From contig JAIVFH010000288.1 of assembly GCA_025765595.1 (NCBI GenBank), positions 1-32,559 of the forward strand: 32,559 bases of DNA, in the 5' to 3' direction. Made by a program: the position numbers and the translations under genes. Of this stretch, positions 1-8,807 are shown piece after piece (the first letter of the stretch is position 1; each line of letters begins with the position of its first letter). This DNA comes from Obelidium mucronatum. Its lineage: Eukaryota > Chytridiomycota > Chytridiomycetes > Chytridiales > Chytriomycetaceae. Below the pieces are notes generated by a model. It had not been told where the DNA came from. It searched no databases and saw only the letters and a program-made list of their open reading frames with translations.

Positions 1-3000
1 CGTCTACTCGCTGGCACACGTGGCCGTGGCCGTCGTGCCCACTGTGGTGCGTGCGTTGTTTTCTGCTGGCGATGGCAAACAATCCTGACCCCTCTTTGAT
101 GTCTGCAGGACACGCGTCCACGCACAAAGAATCAATCCAGCGCTCTCGGCCAAAGCAGACCGGCAACGCCGCTGTCGGGATACCTCAACACGGCAATCAC
201 CAGCAACAACACCAACAGAATCAACTGCAGCAATCGCCTTTCATACGGCTCCGAATCTCCCGCTGCCAAAGTTGTCGACTCCTCTCGTTCGTTTTTCAAA
301 CATTGATGATGGTTACTTTGCTCTTTTGCAAGCATATCTGGATTTCTTTATTCATTGGAGTCTGCTATTCCTTCAGCGGTTTCTCGATTGGATCCTTCTT
401 CCGCCGAACCCCCGTCTGGCTTACGTAACCGACTTCATTCTTCTACAACTGTCGGTCGTTTTATCATCTCCGTCTTCCTCTGCTACTGTCAATATTTTGA
501 CTTGTCCGTAAGTTGCAGTTTTTTTTGTCCTAGCACCGAAGGCGGGATTTGGCCATTCATGTGTTTTTGTCTCAACTCGCTTCAATTTTCATTCAACAGA
601 GAACTTGATAAATTTGATTTAAATTATCGAGTTTCTATATCTGAATTCATTGTAGCGTTGCTTGTAGAACTGTGGATGAATCAACACGATTATATTGAAA
701 CTATACGAGGCGGAGCGGTATGTTTTCTGTGCCCTTTTTACTGGTGAATTTGATTGACTTTTTTTTCCTGTTGCGCAGAAATATACTCGCCCATCGATAC
801 TTCAGATTCAATGCATTCAAATTCTCGTCCAACACTTGTCAAGTCTTGACGTAAAGTCTCTGTTTTCATCCCAATTAACGCAGGGTAGCCAGCGCCACCA
901 ATACCATCAACAACAGCTGCATCTGAATGAACCCGTTTCCTTGTTGAGCCGATGCCAAACAGAAATTGCACTGTGGGTTTTAGTCAACCGAAAAAAAAAA
1001 GGAATGGCTAACCTACTATTTCATTTAAAGGAAATCCTTTGAGTCGATACAAAAGCCTCTGTACTACTTGCTAAGACTGTACTTCAAGTTTGGTGAAACG
1101 GATGAGTTTTTTCCAAACGCTGTGGATATTGGATTTCCTACATTACTCCATGGAGACATCAAAACAGCAGGCCAGTGCAAATAGGTGCCGCAAGGGCATC
1201 AACGGTTCCCACCCTTCAAGTTTCAACGATCGTTGCTCAAGATTGGTGGGTTTTTTCGTGATCTTTTTTTCCGATTCTAAATGTCGATTATCTCGGTGTT
1301 TCTGTTTGTAGGGCGCCTTTCATAACCCACAATTTTTTGTATTATTCCCGACTATTGAGAAACTTTATGGAAAGAGCAGTCACGTTTGATTTATTTGCAG
1401 CCACACGACCCTCAGACTTGACCAACTCATCGTCCGGCCCTGTTGCACAATCAACAGCTGGACGGTCTTTATCCTCAACACAACCATCTTCTTCAACGAC
1501 ATTAACGCTCAACAAATCGAAACTTCTCCATTCATCGCTTGACCGAGTGTTGTCTGTCTATCAGAACACGAACGGTCTGTTGAACGTCTTGAAGCATTTA
1601 GATGCCATTCTCGTTGGTTGTGAGTTACCCTCCAGCAGCGACGCACACGGAAGTCTCCTGCTGACACCGACGAGACCAACCAGCCCTATGCGCTCGCGAG
1701 GGCGAACTAATTCCGGCGGAAGTGTTATTGGGACCGGAAGTGCTAGTTCGGGAGTCGATTGGATTGAAAAATTGGGTGGTTTGGAAGTGGTGTCTAGTTG
1801 GGTAAAGAATCGTGTTGTTTCTGCAGAAGGGAAAATCGATTATTCGAGCATGTTCATGGCCAGTGCTGTTGCTGAGGCTATGGCCAAGAGTGGGAACGTT
1901 GGCGCCGATGCTCCAGGGCTTGTTTTGGTACCCTTTTTATGTTTTATGTTTACAGTTTTGAAATGGCTTATGCTTGTTTTTTTTTCTATAGGCTCGTACC
2001 ATGTTGGGGAATATTTATAGCACTATTAATCGTTTGAACACATACCTGCCCGTCAATCTTCCACTCCACAAACCCTTAAAGAGTCCTCTTTCGCCAACCT
2101 CCCCATCTTCTCCTACTTCAACAACAGTGCCGGCGGTATCTGGCCAGTTCCCAACGCTTCCGACTCAGTGGGATGGCGCATCTTTGAATCTATACTTTTG
2201 GAACCTTCTCTTTTGGATCGGTCGAACGATTTGGAGCCACATTGTATCTAGTGAAGGTCTCGATAAAGAACGTCAGTTAAAACGCACTGCTCTACTCCAA
2301 AGCGCAGTTGCCAAGCTATACGGGCTATCCAAAGTCTGTGTGGACGTTTTTGGTGTCAGCGAGACTGAACGCTCTGAAATCGAAGCCGGCGTCATTGGTG
2401 GTTCCGAAGAATACGCCAACGGCGGTGTCTGGTCCCACATTATCGAAGAGGAAGAAGCGGAAGAAAATGTGTATAGTTCAGAGCTGTTGCCGGGAGTCGT
2501 GACACCAGACATTTTCAAGAATGATGCATTAAGAGTGACGGCGGCGGGTCGGATGCAAATCAAGTTGGGGTTGAGAAAGAGTGATCCCAAGAATGTTCCT
2601 GTTCGTTCGAATGAGCGGGTTAAGAAGTTGGTCATGTCGTATGAGTTTGAGTGGGTTGTGGGGTTGACGGATTGGGTTGCAGTTCAATTTGATTATTACG
2701 TGAGTGTCCTTTTTTTTTTCTTCGTTTTTATTTTCTTTTGGGTGTTGTGGTTTTATGTGATGGGGATATTTACAAAAATAATTTTATAGTATCCGCTTCT
2801 CCGAGAAAAGGTGCCTCTTTTACCGAAAAATGCCGGATTGCATTGGCTCCGTTTCTTTGCTGCCAAACAGAATATTTTGTTTACCATTGTGACTGCTTTT
2901 GCTGGATATATCTCTTTCAAGTTGTTTTGGTGGATTCTGTTTACAGAAGAAAGTAGTAGTGTTGGTTCTTCTTCTGGTGGAGCGGGTTCAGCAAGCCATG

Positions 3001-3059
3001 TTGCTCCACGGAAATATTATGCGAAGCCAAGGGAAGGCGCTTATCAACGGCATTCGTAA
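1..3059 (+). CDS. SMPD4-like neutral sphingomyelinase family membrane protein (5' end missing)
   Basis: The gene is open at the left edge, so its start is missing. Human SMPD4 is an ER/nuclear-envelope protein assigned neutral sphingomyelinase activity. The SMPD4 landmarks appear in the right order: RFLDWILLP (about 381-407), FIVALLVELW (about 643-672), IQILVQHL (about 817-840), QKPLYYLLRLYF (about 1050-1085), WISYITPWRH (1130-1159), DWAPF (across an intron, 1241-1321), a GRMQIKLGLRK segment with PVRSNE after it (about 2548-2617), and a C-terminal hydrophobic helix (about 2872-2942). Readable introns are 47-108, 508-599, 719-779, 973-1030, 1246-1311, 1928-1991 and 2700-2789. A Ser/Pro/Thr-rich insert lies at about 1405-1740. 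Two places do not read through: a one-base (-1) break at 1130 and an unresolved frame change near 285-305. The family call rests on remembered conservation; the exon model at the 5' end is uncertain. Confidence 0.72.
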
Positions 3060-3239
3060 TCAGTGTTGTGTATGAAGCGCGACAATTTGAATAAACCCTC
3101 CATAACAAACTACCTGAAAATCGTTGGCTAAAACCTGCCACATTTAAAATGATTTGGACTGTTTGATATCAAATTGTTTTATTCTTTCCCATAGAATGGA
3201 GTTATATATTTATGTAAACACTACTCTGTTTGAGTCCTC
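3060..3239. promoter_or_regulatory. Short convergent 3' intergenic region
   Basis: This 180-bp spacer separates the stop codon of the SMPD4-like gene from the stop codon of the first TMEM151-like gene. It holds an AATAAA-type word for the plus-strand gene (about 3089-3095) and AT-rich sequence, including TTTTATT (about 3176-3182), that could serve the minus-strand gene. No coding potential is seen. Confidence 0.4.
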
Positions 3240-4352
3240 TCATTTCTTTTTGAAAGTCTTAACAATGGCCAGTTTACCCGTCCAAGTAAAACGACTCAAC
3301 CAGGCTTCGTAAAACGGAGCGCAAAAAAACAGACAAACCAAGACGTAGAACCAACGATTCAAGTAATAGGGAGGAGGAGAGCTGGAATTCCATATGCTGA
3401 GACGTTCACGATACCCATGAATCGACAAAGCAACCGTGTATTCTTGAAACCTATCCGACTTGTGGTTTGCGCGCAGGTTTGCGTACTGCCTGTCAAACAT
3501 GTCTTTTGTTTGTTGATCCGTGAAATGGTACAACTTTTCAAAGTTGGCAAAGACAAGAAGGTAGCGATCCAGATTCTCTGGAGTTTTATCAGACATGTCG
3601 TAGTATTCGCTGTAGAGAAAGTCTTCTGCTGCTTGGTCTGTAGTGACTTCCACCGTATACCCATATTCCTTCCCTTGATCGTCAGTTCTAACAATCATGT
3701 TTGTATGATAGCATCGTGCACACATGGTCAAGGTGGTAGACGCAGAGCGTAATCCCTGCATGAGCTGGGGAACATCATTATGATTTCCCACAGTAAGATG
3801 CTTGAGGAACTTGTATGTTGGCTTCTTGAAAACCAAAATCCAGTTCGCAAAGAACCCCAGACCAAGAAGAGCCATTCCAACGTAAAAGGGTTCCATGGCA
3901 ACGATACCAAACGTGGGGGTACATTGGTCAAGAGGCTTTAAGAGGGCCATGACGGATGCGCAAACAAGGACACCCACTCCAGCGGTCCAAAAAAGTAGTA
4001 CAAGGAGGAAGTTGTTACGTAAGCGTCTACGTGCGCGATCGGTTGCAGCGCCTCGCAGATTGGCCCCAATAGTCGCAGCATGGAGCAAGATCAAGACAAC
4101 CCCAATGCCTCCTCCGATAATAACAGGAAGCAGAGTTTCGAGGTTAAAGCTCGGGTTGGGGCGGATAGAGCTTAGGCAATCAAAGCGGCAGACAATGGGA
4201 CTGGAACAATGGTTACTTGTGCAGTCCCATTGACAAAAAGATTGCATTCCAAAAAGCACTTCGGGGATGTCAGAAAGACATGCCGTGATGTTGGCTCGAT
4301 CTTTGCACAGGTATGAATTCGTGAAATTCATGTGAATTGGTTTGTGTCGCAA
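3240..4352 (-). CDS. TMEM151-like multi-pass membrane protein, copy 1
   Basis: This is a single-exon gene of 370 codons, or 363 if the Met at 4331 is used, which lines up better with the start of its neighbour. A Cys-rich N-terminal segment of about 55 residues precedes four hydrophobic stretches: LLPVIIGGGIGVVLILLHAA, FLLVLLFWTAGVGVLVCASV, FYVGMALLGLGFFANWILVF and WFYVLVCLFFCAPFYEAWL. Between the third and fourth is a soluble loop with a CYH motif, a VEVTTDQAAEDF segment and a FANFEK segment. This resembles the TMEM151 family, which has a CYHY-type motif, a long loop and a final hydrophobic segment followed by a basic tail. The tail here is KTFKKK. It is about 60% identical by eye to the protein at 5131-6243. 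Function is unknown; the family name is an inference. Confidence 0.68.
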   Translation of the reverse strand: MRHKPIHMNFTNSYLCKDRANITACLSDIPEVLFGMQSFCQWDCTSNHCSSPIVCRFDCLSSIRPNPSFNLETLLPVIIGGGIGVVLILLHAATIGANLRGAATDRARRRLRNNFLLVLLFWTAGVGVLVCASVMALLKPLDQCTPTFGIVAMEPFYVGMALLGLGFFANWILVFKKPTYKFLKHLTVGNHNDVPQLMQGLRSASTTLTMCARCYHTNMIVRTDDQGKEYGYTVEVTTDQAAEDFLYSEYYDMSDKTPENLDRYLLVFANFEKLYHFTDQQTKDMFDRQYANLRANHKSDRFQEYTVALSIHGYRERLSIWNSSSPPPYYLNRWFYVLVCLFFCAPFYEAWLSRFTWTGKLAIVKTFKKK

Positions 4353-5130
4353 AGATGTTTCGAAAAAAAAAGCCTACCTGAAATTGATTAAAAAGCGTCT
4401 AAGAGTCGGAAAAATTCAATTACGAAGATATACACGCAGCGAGCCGCATAAGTTTAGCCTTTTCAATCATGGGAAGTGTACCTTGAGTTTCCGTTTTGAG
4501 CAATTGGCAATAGCATTACCGCAGTCCGCAGCGGCGCAGGAATTACTTGGAGGCTTTTTTACATCTAGGCGAACAACGTTTTTATGATATCGCTTACTTC
4601 TAAGTCTAATACCGCTGGCTTCTAATGGTAAGTCTTGCGGAAGTAGTCCCAGGCATACCATTACGGGCATGTCAATAAAGCATGCCGTGTAATGGTGGCT
4701 CGAAAACCGCAAGATTGTGTTGATGCGAACTCATGTCGGGCTGGAAAATAGTCTACTGATTAAAATACACAACAGAGAAAAATCCTGGAAAAATCCTTAC
4801 CAAAAATCGATTGGGGGATAACAGTTAAATTGTTCCATTCAAGGGATGTGCAAGGGATGAGCAATATCTTTCTCAGTCCCTTTCGTCACTCTGTCGCGGT
4901 CGCATTGAGCTCAAGGCGCTCAAGCCGTTTGGAATGCAGAAGGCGCACTCGTTTAAAGGAATGACTCCTCTATTTTTTTGATTGGACAAGTTTGCTGACA
5001 ATAAGGCAATAGGCGTGCCAACCGGGATTCACAGTTGCTTCCAAAGCACTATCCGCAGACACGATACAAAAAACTAGTTGTAATTTATTCATAATTTCAT
5101 AAACCTGACAGAAACGAAGTTCTAAAGTCC
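4353..5130. other. Intergenic region with a decayed fragment of the TMEM151-like family
   Basis: No intact gene is seen. Two parts are informative. First, 4377-4435 resembles 6295-6360, the upstream region of copy 2: both carry a near-identical TTGATTAAAAAxGC word and an AAAAATtCAATTnCaAGAT-like word, so this looks like a duplicated 5' flank. Second, on the minus strand around 4640-4710 the translation contains YTACFIDMPVMVCLGLLP, which resembles ITACLSDIPEVLFGMQS near the N-terminus of copy 1. The rest (about 4720-5130) shows nothing recognisable. Confidence 0.4.
4467..4712 (-). pseudogene. Possible N-terminal remnant of a third TMEM151-like copy
   Basis: An open stretch of 81 codons on the minus strand begins SHHYTACFIDMPVMVCLG, similar in spacing to NITACLSDIPEVLFGM in copy 1. 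It later has a cluster of Cys residues, as in the ectodomains of copies 1 and 2. The DNA around 4645-4705 aligns loosely with about 4250-4305. None of the membrane segments follow, so if related it is a truncated, heavily diverged relic. The match is short and could be chance. Confidence 0.3.
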
Positions 5131-6243
5131 TCAGTACTTTTTTAAAGTCTTGACAATGGTAAGCTTTCCCTTCCAAGCAAAACGACTCAACCAGACTTCA
5201 TAAAGCGGAGCACAAAAAAGCGCAGAAACAACCACGTAAAACCCTCCACTCAAATAAAAGGGAGGAGGTGAGCTGGAGTTCCAGCTATTCACGTGTTCAC
5301 GAAATCCAGGGATATTCATAACAACCTTATACTCTTGCTGGTCATCTGAATTGTGATTAGCACGCAAATTTGCATACTGGTTGTCAAACATGGATTTTGT
5401 TCGTTGATCAGCAAACTGGTACACTTTTTCAAAATTGGCAAAGACGAGACGGTAGCGACCCAGTTCCTCTGGAATTTTATCAGAGTTGTCGTAGTATTCG
5501 TTAAAGCGAAAATTCTCGGCCGCTTCGTCGGTAGCAACTTCTACATTGCTCGATGTCGTTTGATCCTGGAAACTACCACCCTTCCCTTCTGGGCCGGGTA
5601 CCCAAGACCTGCTTGTGCTGGTATGCACTTCAATATGGTAGCATCTTGCAGACATGGTTAAAGTGGGAGGAGCAGAGCGCACCGCTTGCATGTAATGTGG
5701 AACCACGTTGCCCATACTGAGACAATTCAGGGACTTGTAAGTTGGCTTCTTGAATGCAAGCAGCACATTCGCAATGCTGCCAAGACCAAGAAGACCCATT
5801 CCAATATAAAAGGGAACGTCGGCAATAATACCAAAGGTGGCCGTGCATTGGTTGAGAGGCTTGAAGAGGACAATTACAGATGCCCCGACAAGGACGGCAA
5901 CTCCGGCAATCCAAAAGAGTAGTACAATGGCCAGACGGTTACGCAGACCTCGGCGTTCGTCAATGGTTGCAGCACCTCGAAGAGTGACCCCAACAGTAGC
6001 AACGTGGAGCAAGATCAGATCAACACCAATGGCGCCTCCAACTATAACAGGAAGCAGTGTTTCAAGGTTAAAGCCAGGATTAGGGCGGATAGAGCGTAGG
6101 CACTTGTTCACTGCGCAGCTGAAGCTTTCAGTCTCGCAACTCTGTCGGTAGCAGTCCCAAGCGCAGGTGCTCTGGGTGCTCAAAAACACTCCTAGAGTTC
6201 CATTCAGACATTGTGTAAGGGTAGTGCGCGCTCCACAGCTCAT
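5131..6243 (-). CDS. TMEM151-like multi-pass membrane protein, copy 2
   Basis: A single-exon gene of 370 codons starting MSCGARTTLTQCLNGTLG. It has the same plan as the neighbour at 3240-4352: Cys-rich N-terminus, SIRPNPGFNLETLLPVI leading into the first helix, two further helices, a CYH motif, the soluble loop with FANFEKVYQFADQRTKSMFD, and a last helix ending in a basic tail (KTLKKY). It differs mainly by an insert of about 14 residues, rich in Ser/Gly/Pro, just after the CYH motif. Same orientation and a spacing of about 0.8 kb show tandem duplication. Frame and membrane segments are intact, so it is likely expressed. The role is unknown. Confidence 0.68.
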   Translation of the reverse strand: MSCGARTTLTQCLNGTLGVFLSTQSTCAWDCYRQSCETESFSCAVNKCLRSIRPNPGFNLETLLPVIVGGAIGVDLILLHVATVGVTLRGAATIDERRGLRNRLAIVLLFWIAGVAVLVGASVIVLFKPLNQCTATFGIIADVPFYIGMGLLGLGSIANVLLAFKKPTYKSLNCLSMGNVVPHYMQAVRSAPPTLTMSARCYHIEVHTSTSRSWVPGPEGKGGSFQDQTTSSNVEVATDEAAENFRFNEYYDNSDKIPEELGRYRLVFANFEKVYQFADQRTKSMFDNQYANLRANHNSDDQQEYKVVMNIPGFREHVNSWNSSSPPPFYLSGGFYVVVSALFCAPLYEVWLSRFAWKGKLTIVKTLKKY

Positions 6244-6370
6244 GTTTCAGATTGGACTAATTTTTTTCTTCAAATTTTCAGATACCGTTCCAACAAAAAT
6301 TGATTAAAAAAGCATGGTGATGGCGAGATACAGACCTTGAAAAAATCCAATTTCAAGATGGCAAAGTGGA

Positions 6371-6397
6371 GGGGGGGGGGGGGGGGGGGGGGGGGGG
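6371..6397 (+). repeat. Poly(G) run, 27 G
   Basis: An uninterrupted run of 27 G residues is followed by CCC, about 130 bp upstream of the start of TMEM151-like copy 2 (minus strand) and 400 bp upstream of the Zn2Cys6 gene. A run of this length can form G-quadruplex structures and is prone to length change. Its exact length is also hard to sequence. A second run of 29 G lies at 24519-24547. Confidence 0.95.
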
Positions 6398-6422
6398 CCC
6401 GTGGGTGATGCTGACGCATGTC

Positions 6423-6451
6423 CGCGTACGCGTACGTACGCGTACGTACGC
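6423..6451. repeat. Alternating purine-pyrimidine tract (CGTACG repeats)
   Basis: Twenty-nine bases alternate strictly between pyrimidine and purine, built from CGTACG/CGCGTACG units. This includes the 12-base perfect palindrome GCGTACGTACGC at 6430-6441. Such tracts can adopt Z-DNA, and palindromic GTAC/CGTACG words could be protein binding sites. It lies in the region between divergently oriented genes, 25 bp from the 27-G run. Confidence 0.85.
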
Positions 6452-6557
6452 TCCGCCTTGTCTGAATCACGTGAAATTTTTTACACACAAATCCAAGTGA
6501 AAAAATAAAGCTACGAGAAAAGTCCCGCTACAGAAAAACACGAAAACCGATCCCATC

Positions 6558-6848
6558 ATGGCTGCAGAAACCCCATCTTTGAACCAAATCGCATACAAAG
6601 CGTGGGTTTCCTCAAAAGAAGCACCGCTTTTCAAGATCCAGCTTCCGGAGCATGGTGTGAATCCGTCGGTGGCAAGTTTATTCAACTGCCCGATCATGGT
6701 CATCGCGTTTGACCAGTCGCTTCCAAACAAAAGCTACCCATGTCTCAAACTCGGCTGCTCCTGTAGGCCGAGAATCAGTCGTTATTTGAACCGCTACATC
6801 CATGATGAGCAATCCGTCTGTTGTTGTAGAGTCGACAGAGGATTATAG
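6558..6848 (+). CDS. Doubtful small ORF upstream of the Zn2Cys6 gene
   Basis: Ninety-six codons from an ATG, with balanced codon use and a protein-like start (MAAETPSLNQIAYKAWVSS) but a less convincing Cys/Arg-rich end that overlaps the start of the next gene in another frame. It might be the first exon of a longer form of the Zn2Cys6 protein, a separate small protein, or non-coding. No good donor/acceptor pair was found that joins it cleanly to the 6802 reading frame. Nothing in it is recognised. Confidence 0.25.
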   Translation: MAAETPSLNQIAYKAWVSSKEAPLFKIQLPEHGVNPSVASLFNCPIMVIAFDQSLPNKSYPCLKLGCSCRPRISRYLNRYIHDEQSVCCCRVDRGL

Positions 6849-7563
6849 CGGAGCTTCTCAGCTGACTGACATCAATTCAGGACTTGCCCAGTTCGACGCA
6901 TTTTTGGCTTCATTCTCAAATGAAACAGCTCAAGCATCACCTGCTCCTCAAGCAGCCCCAATCTCTTTCAATCAGCAAATATTTAACGTCTGTCCTCCAG
7001 TATTGCCCCCAAACGAAACTGCTGATCCATGGACTGAAGCCAACTATCAAAATATCATGGAATTCGCAGGTTCAATGCGGAAGAAATCTTGGGTAGCGGT
7101 CAGGCAACATGCCATTTCCATCGATTCTCGTTTCGAAACTGTAAAAGAAGCTGTATTCCGCAGCCGGTACAAGTATGTACATTTTTTGGGGTTGGCATAA
7201 CCGATAATGCTTTATCATTCCAGTCGCTACACAAAAAAACCTCGGACCGAAGATACTGGTTTGAATTCTGTCACCAGCGTCAGTACTGCAGGTCCATCCG
7301 GAGCTTCAGAACCAGAGCCTGTGAATGAAATTGTGCACGCAGGTGATTCAAGCCCAACTCTTCCAGTTGCTGTGGTTGGTTGCCAGTCATGTAAATCAGC
7401 CAAACGGAAGTGTGACGGTAGCCGTCCAGGTTGCTCTAAGCCATGTTCTGCCTGTAAATCCTCTCAAAGATCTTGTAATGGTGGGAATGCATCATGTGTA
7501 AAATTCCGTAAGAAGGGAGTTGCTGTTGGGAATGGCGATATCAGGAACTTCTTAAAGAAATAA
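6802..7563 (+). CDS. Zn2Cys6-type zinc cluster protein with the cluster at its C-terminus
   Basis: Two exons (6802-7172, 7224-7563) are joined across a 51-nt GT-AG intron (donor GTATGT) and give 236 residues. The N-terminal half is acidic and Gln/Pro/Ala-rich without a known domain. Near the C-terminus, cysteines at about 177, 180, 187, 198, 201 and 208 have the spacing C-x2-C-x6-C-x10-C-x2-C-x6-C. The first half reads GCQSCKSAKRKCDGSRPGC, the basic signature of fungal Gal4-type DNA-binding domains. Two extra Cys (about 194 and 215) flank the set. Known proteins of this class bind DNA as transcription factors, usually with the cluster near the N-terminus; here it is C-terminal and there is no room for the usual middle homology domain. 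DNA binding is inferred. Confidence 0.7.
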
Positions 7564-7607
7564 ACTATACAATTATATTATCCTCTATCATTTACGCGTT
7601 GCTTTGC

Positions 7608-7632
7608 GCCGCCGCCGCCTTGCGGCGGCGGC
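7608..7632. repeat. GC-rich inverted repeat (11-bp arms, 3-nt loop)
   Basis: GCCGCCGCCGC (7608-7618), loop CTT, then GCGGCGGCGGC (7622-7632) are perfectly complementary. A TTTTT run follows. The hairpin lies 45 bp after the stop codon of the Zn2Cys6 gene and could fold in its 3' UTR. It is an island of GC in AT-rich sequence. A bacterial-style terminator is not expected in a eukaryote. Confidence 0.85.
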
Positions 7633-7655
7633 TTTTTATCGGCGGCGGTGCGGAG

Positions 7656-7682
7656 ATGGTGACGCGCGGAGCGCGTCACCAT
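7656..7682. repeat. Perfect inverted repeat (12-bp arms, 3-nt loop)
   Basis: ATGGTGACGCGC (7656-7667), loop GGA, then GCGCGTCACCAT (7671-7682) are perfectly complementary. It sits 24 bp after the hairpin at 7608-7632, so two strong stem-loops lie side by side. Possible explanations include a 3'-UTR structure, a small palindromic mobile element or a protein binding site; the sequence alone does not decide. Confidence 0.9.
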
Positions 7683-8321
7683 GATCCGCAGCCCAAAGTG
7701 GATCTTGGCGGAGTTAAGACTTTTTGGCCATGTACAAGAAACTTCACTTACCTGTTTCACAAAACTTTGTTGTTGCCTAGGTCTAGATCCTGTTTGCCCT
7801 CTGCAAACATACACGTTTCGCGTCCTACTCCGATAGCATCAATGATTGTACTTCAACGATAGTAAACATTTCGACCTGAAGCAACACAAAAAAGAGGAAC
7901 TTTTCGGCATGAACTTTAAGAAAAGGCGGATATGGCTGTGATCTTCTTGTCTATGTTGAAGTCGAACCATGTTAGAAAGGACGGAATGAACGAGTCAGAC
8001 ATACTTCTCAGCGCCGGTTGGACACTGCGATTGTGCCTCATCATGGACTTGGAAAAAAATATGCACTTGCGCTTGACATGGTAAGTGTTGCTTCCACGAT
8101 TGTTATTCGCGGCGACTTAGATCCAACATCCATCCAATATTAAGAAACTGTGAATTCGATGCCAAATCCGTAACTATGTCGAGCCATTGAGAACTTGAGC
8201 CCATTAATTCATCAGTGCGAAACTGAATACGTTTGAAATACTGAGCAGAGACACGACACAGTAAAAAGATTTGGATTTAAAGTACAGCTCGACTTTCGGT
8301 TGCTGTCTTTTTATTCCCCGT

Positions 8322-8754
8322 TTACTCAATCTGCACACCCCTTCTCTTGAGATCAGTTTTCGCTTCTGTGATTTCCTAATAACACAAAAAACACATGTAA
8401 AGGATCAGTTGTTCTGGCTCTTGTAAAACCCTCAAGACATTGACTCCCCTACCTTCAGCAGACTCAGGTAGGCATCGGGACAGTCACCAAAGGTAACCAA
8501 AGCGTATCCGATAGAAAACAGAGAGTAAGATCCGAATGCAACAAGCAGCCATAGTGGGAGCTGTATGGGTAAATAGGTACTATTTTTTTAGTTGGCTGTT
8601 CCTCAGACTTGACTCTTGCACGCACCACTGGGGCAATGTCATCAAGATACTGCGGCACAGGAACAAATGGAATCACGACAGAGTGAAGAAGTAAGACAAT
8701 CCATGCGACAGTGCCAAGGGCAAACATGAGTCCCAGCGTTTGCGCTCTGCCCAT
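8322..8754 (-). CDS. DPM3: Dolichol-phosphate mannosyltransferase subunit 3 (DPM3)
   Basis: Three exons (8754-8626, 8560-8453, 8375-8322) joined by GT-AG introns of 65 and 77 nt give 96 residues, close to the usual size of about 90-95. DPM3 is the small ER-membrane subunit that anchors the catalytic DPM1 for dolichol-phosphate-mannose synthesis, which feeds N-glycosylation, O-mannosylation and GPI anchors. The N-terminal third holds one helix (FALGTVAWIVLLLHSVVIPF). The second helix (LPLWLLVAFGSYSLFSIGYA) runs into the family signature LVTFGDCPDA, and the tail ITEAKTDLKRRGVQIE matches the conserved C-terminal coiled segment that contacts DPM1. All splice phases agree (both phase 0). The gene starts 53 bp downstream of the TEX9 stop codon on the same strand. 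Confidence 0.93.
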
Positions 8755-8807
8755 TATTTAATTGATTTTTTATTCATAACAAAATGCGATGCAAATAAAT
8801 GAACAAC

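Larger units (their letters stand above)
7564..8321. other. 758-bp non-coding region between convergent genes
   Basis: This lies between the stop of the Zn2Cys6 gene and the stop of the DPM3 gene. Apart from the two GC-rich hairpins listed separately, it is AT-rich, has stops in all frames and shows no recognisable gene, tRNA or repeat. The stretch from about 7700 to 8320 is featureless to my reading. Confidence 0.5.

Noticed and set aside
4720..5130. Possible RNA gene or further TMEM151 relic
   Set aside because: No tRNA-like GGTTCGA box or cloverleaf pairing is visible, and no alignable family segment was found.
7608..7640. Hairpin followed by a T-run as a Rho-independent terminator
   Set aside because: The window is eukaryotic (spliced introns throughout), so a bacterial terminator is not expected. 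Listed only as an inverted repeat.
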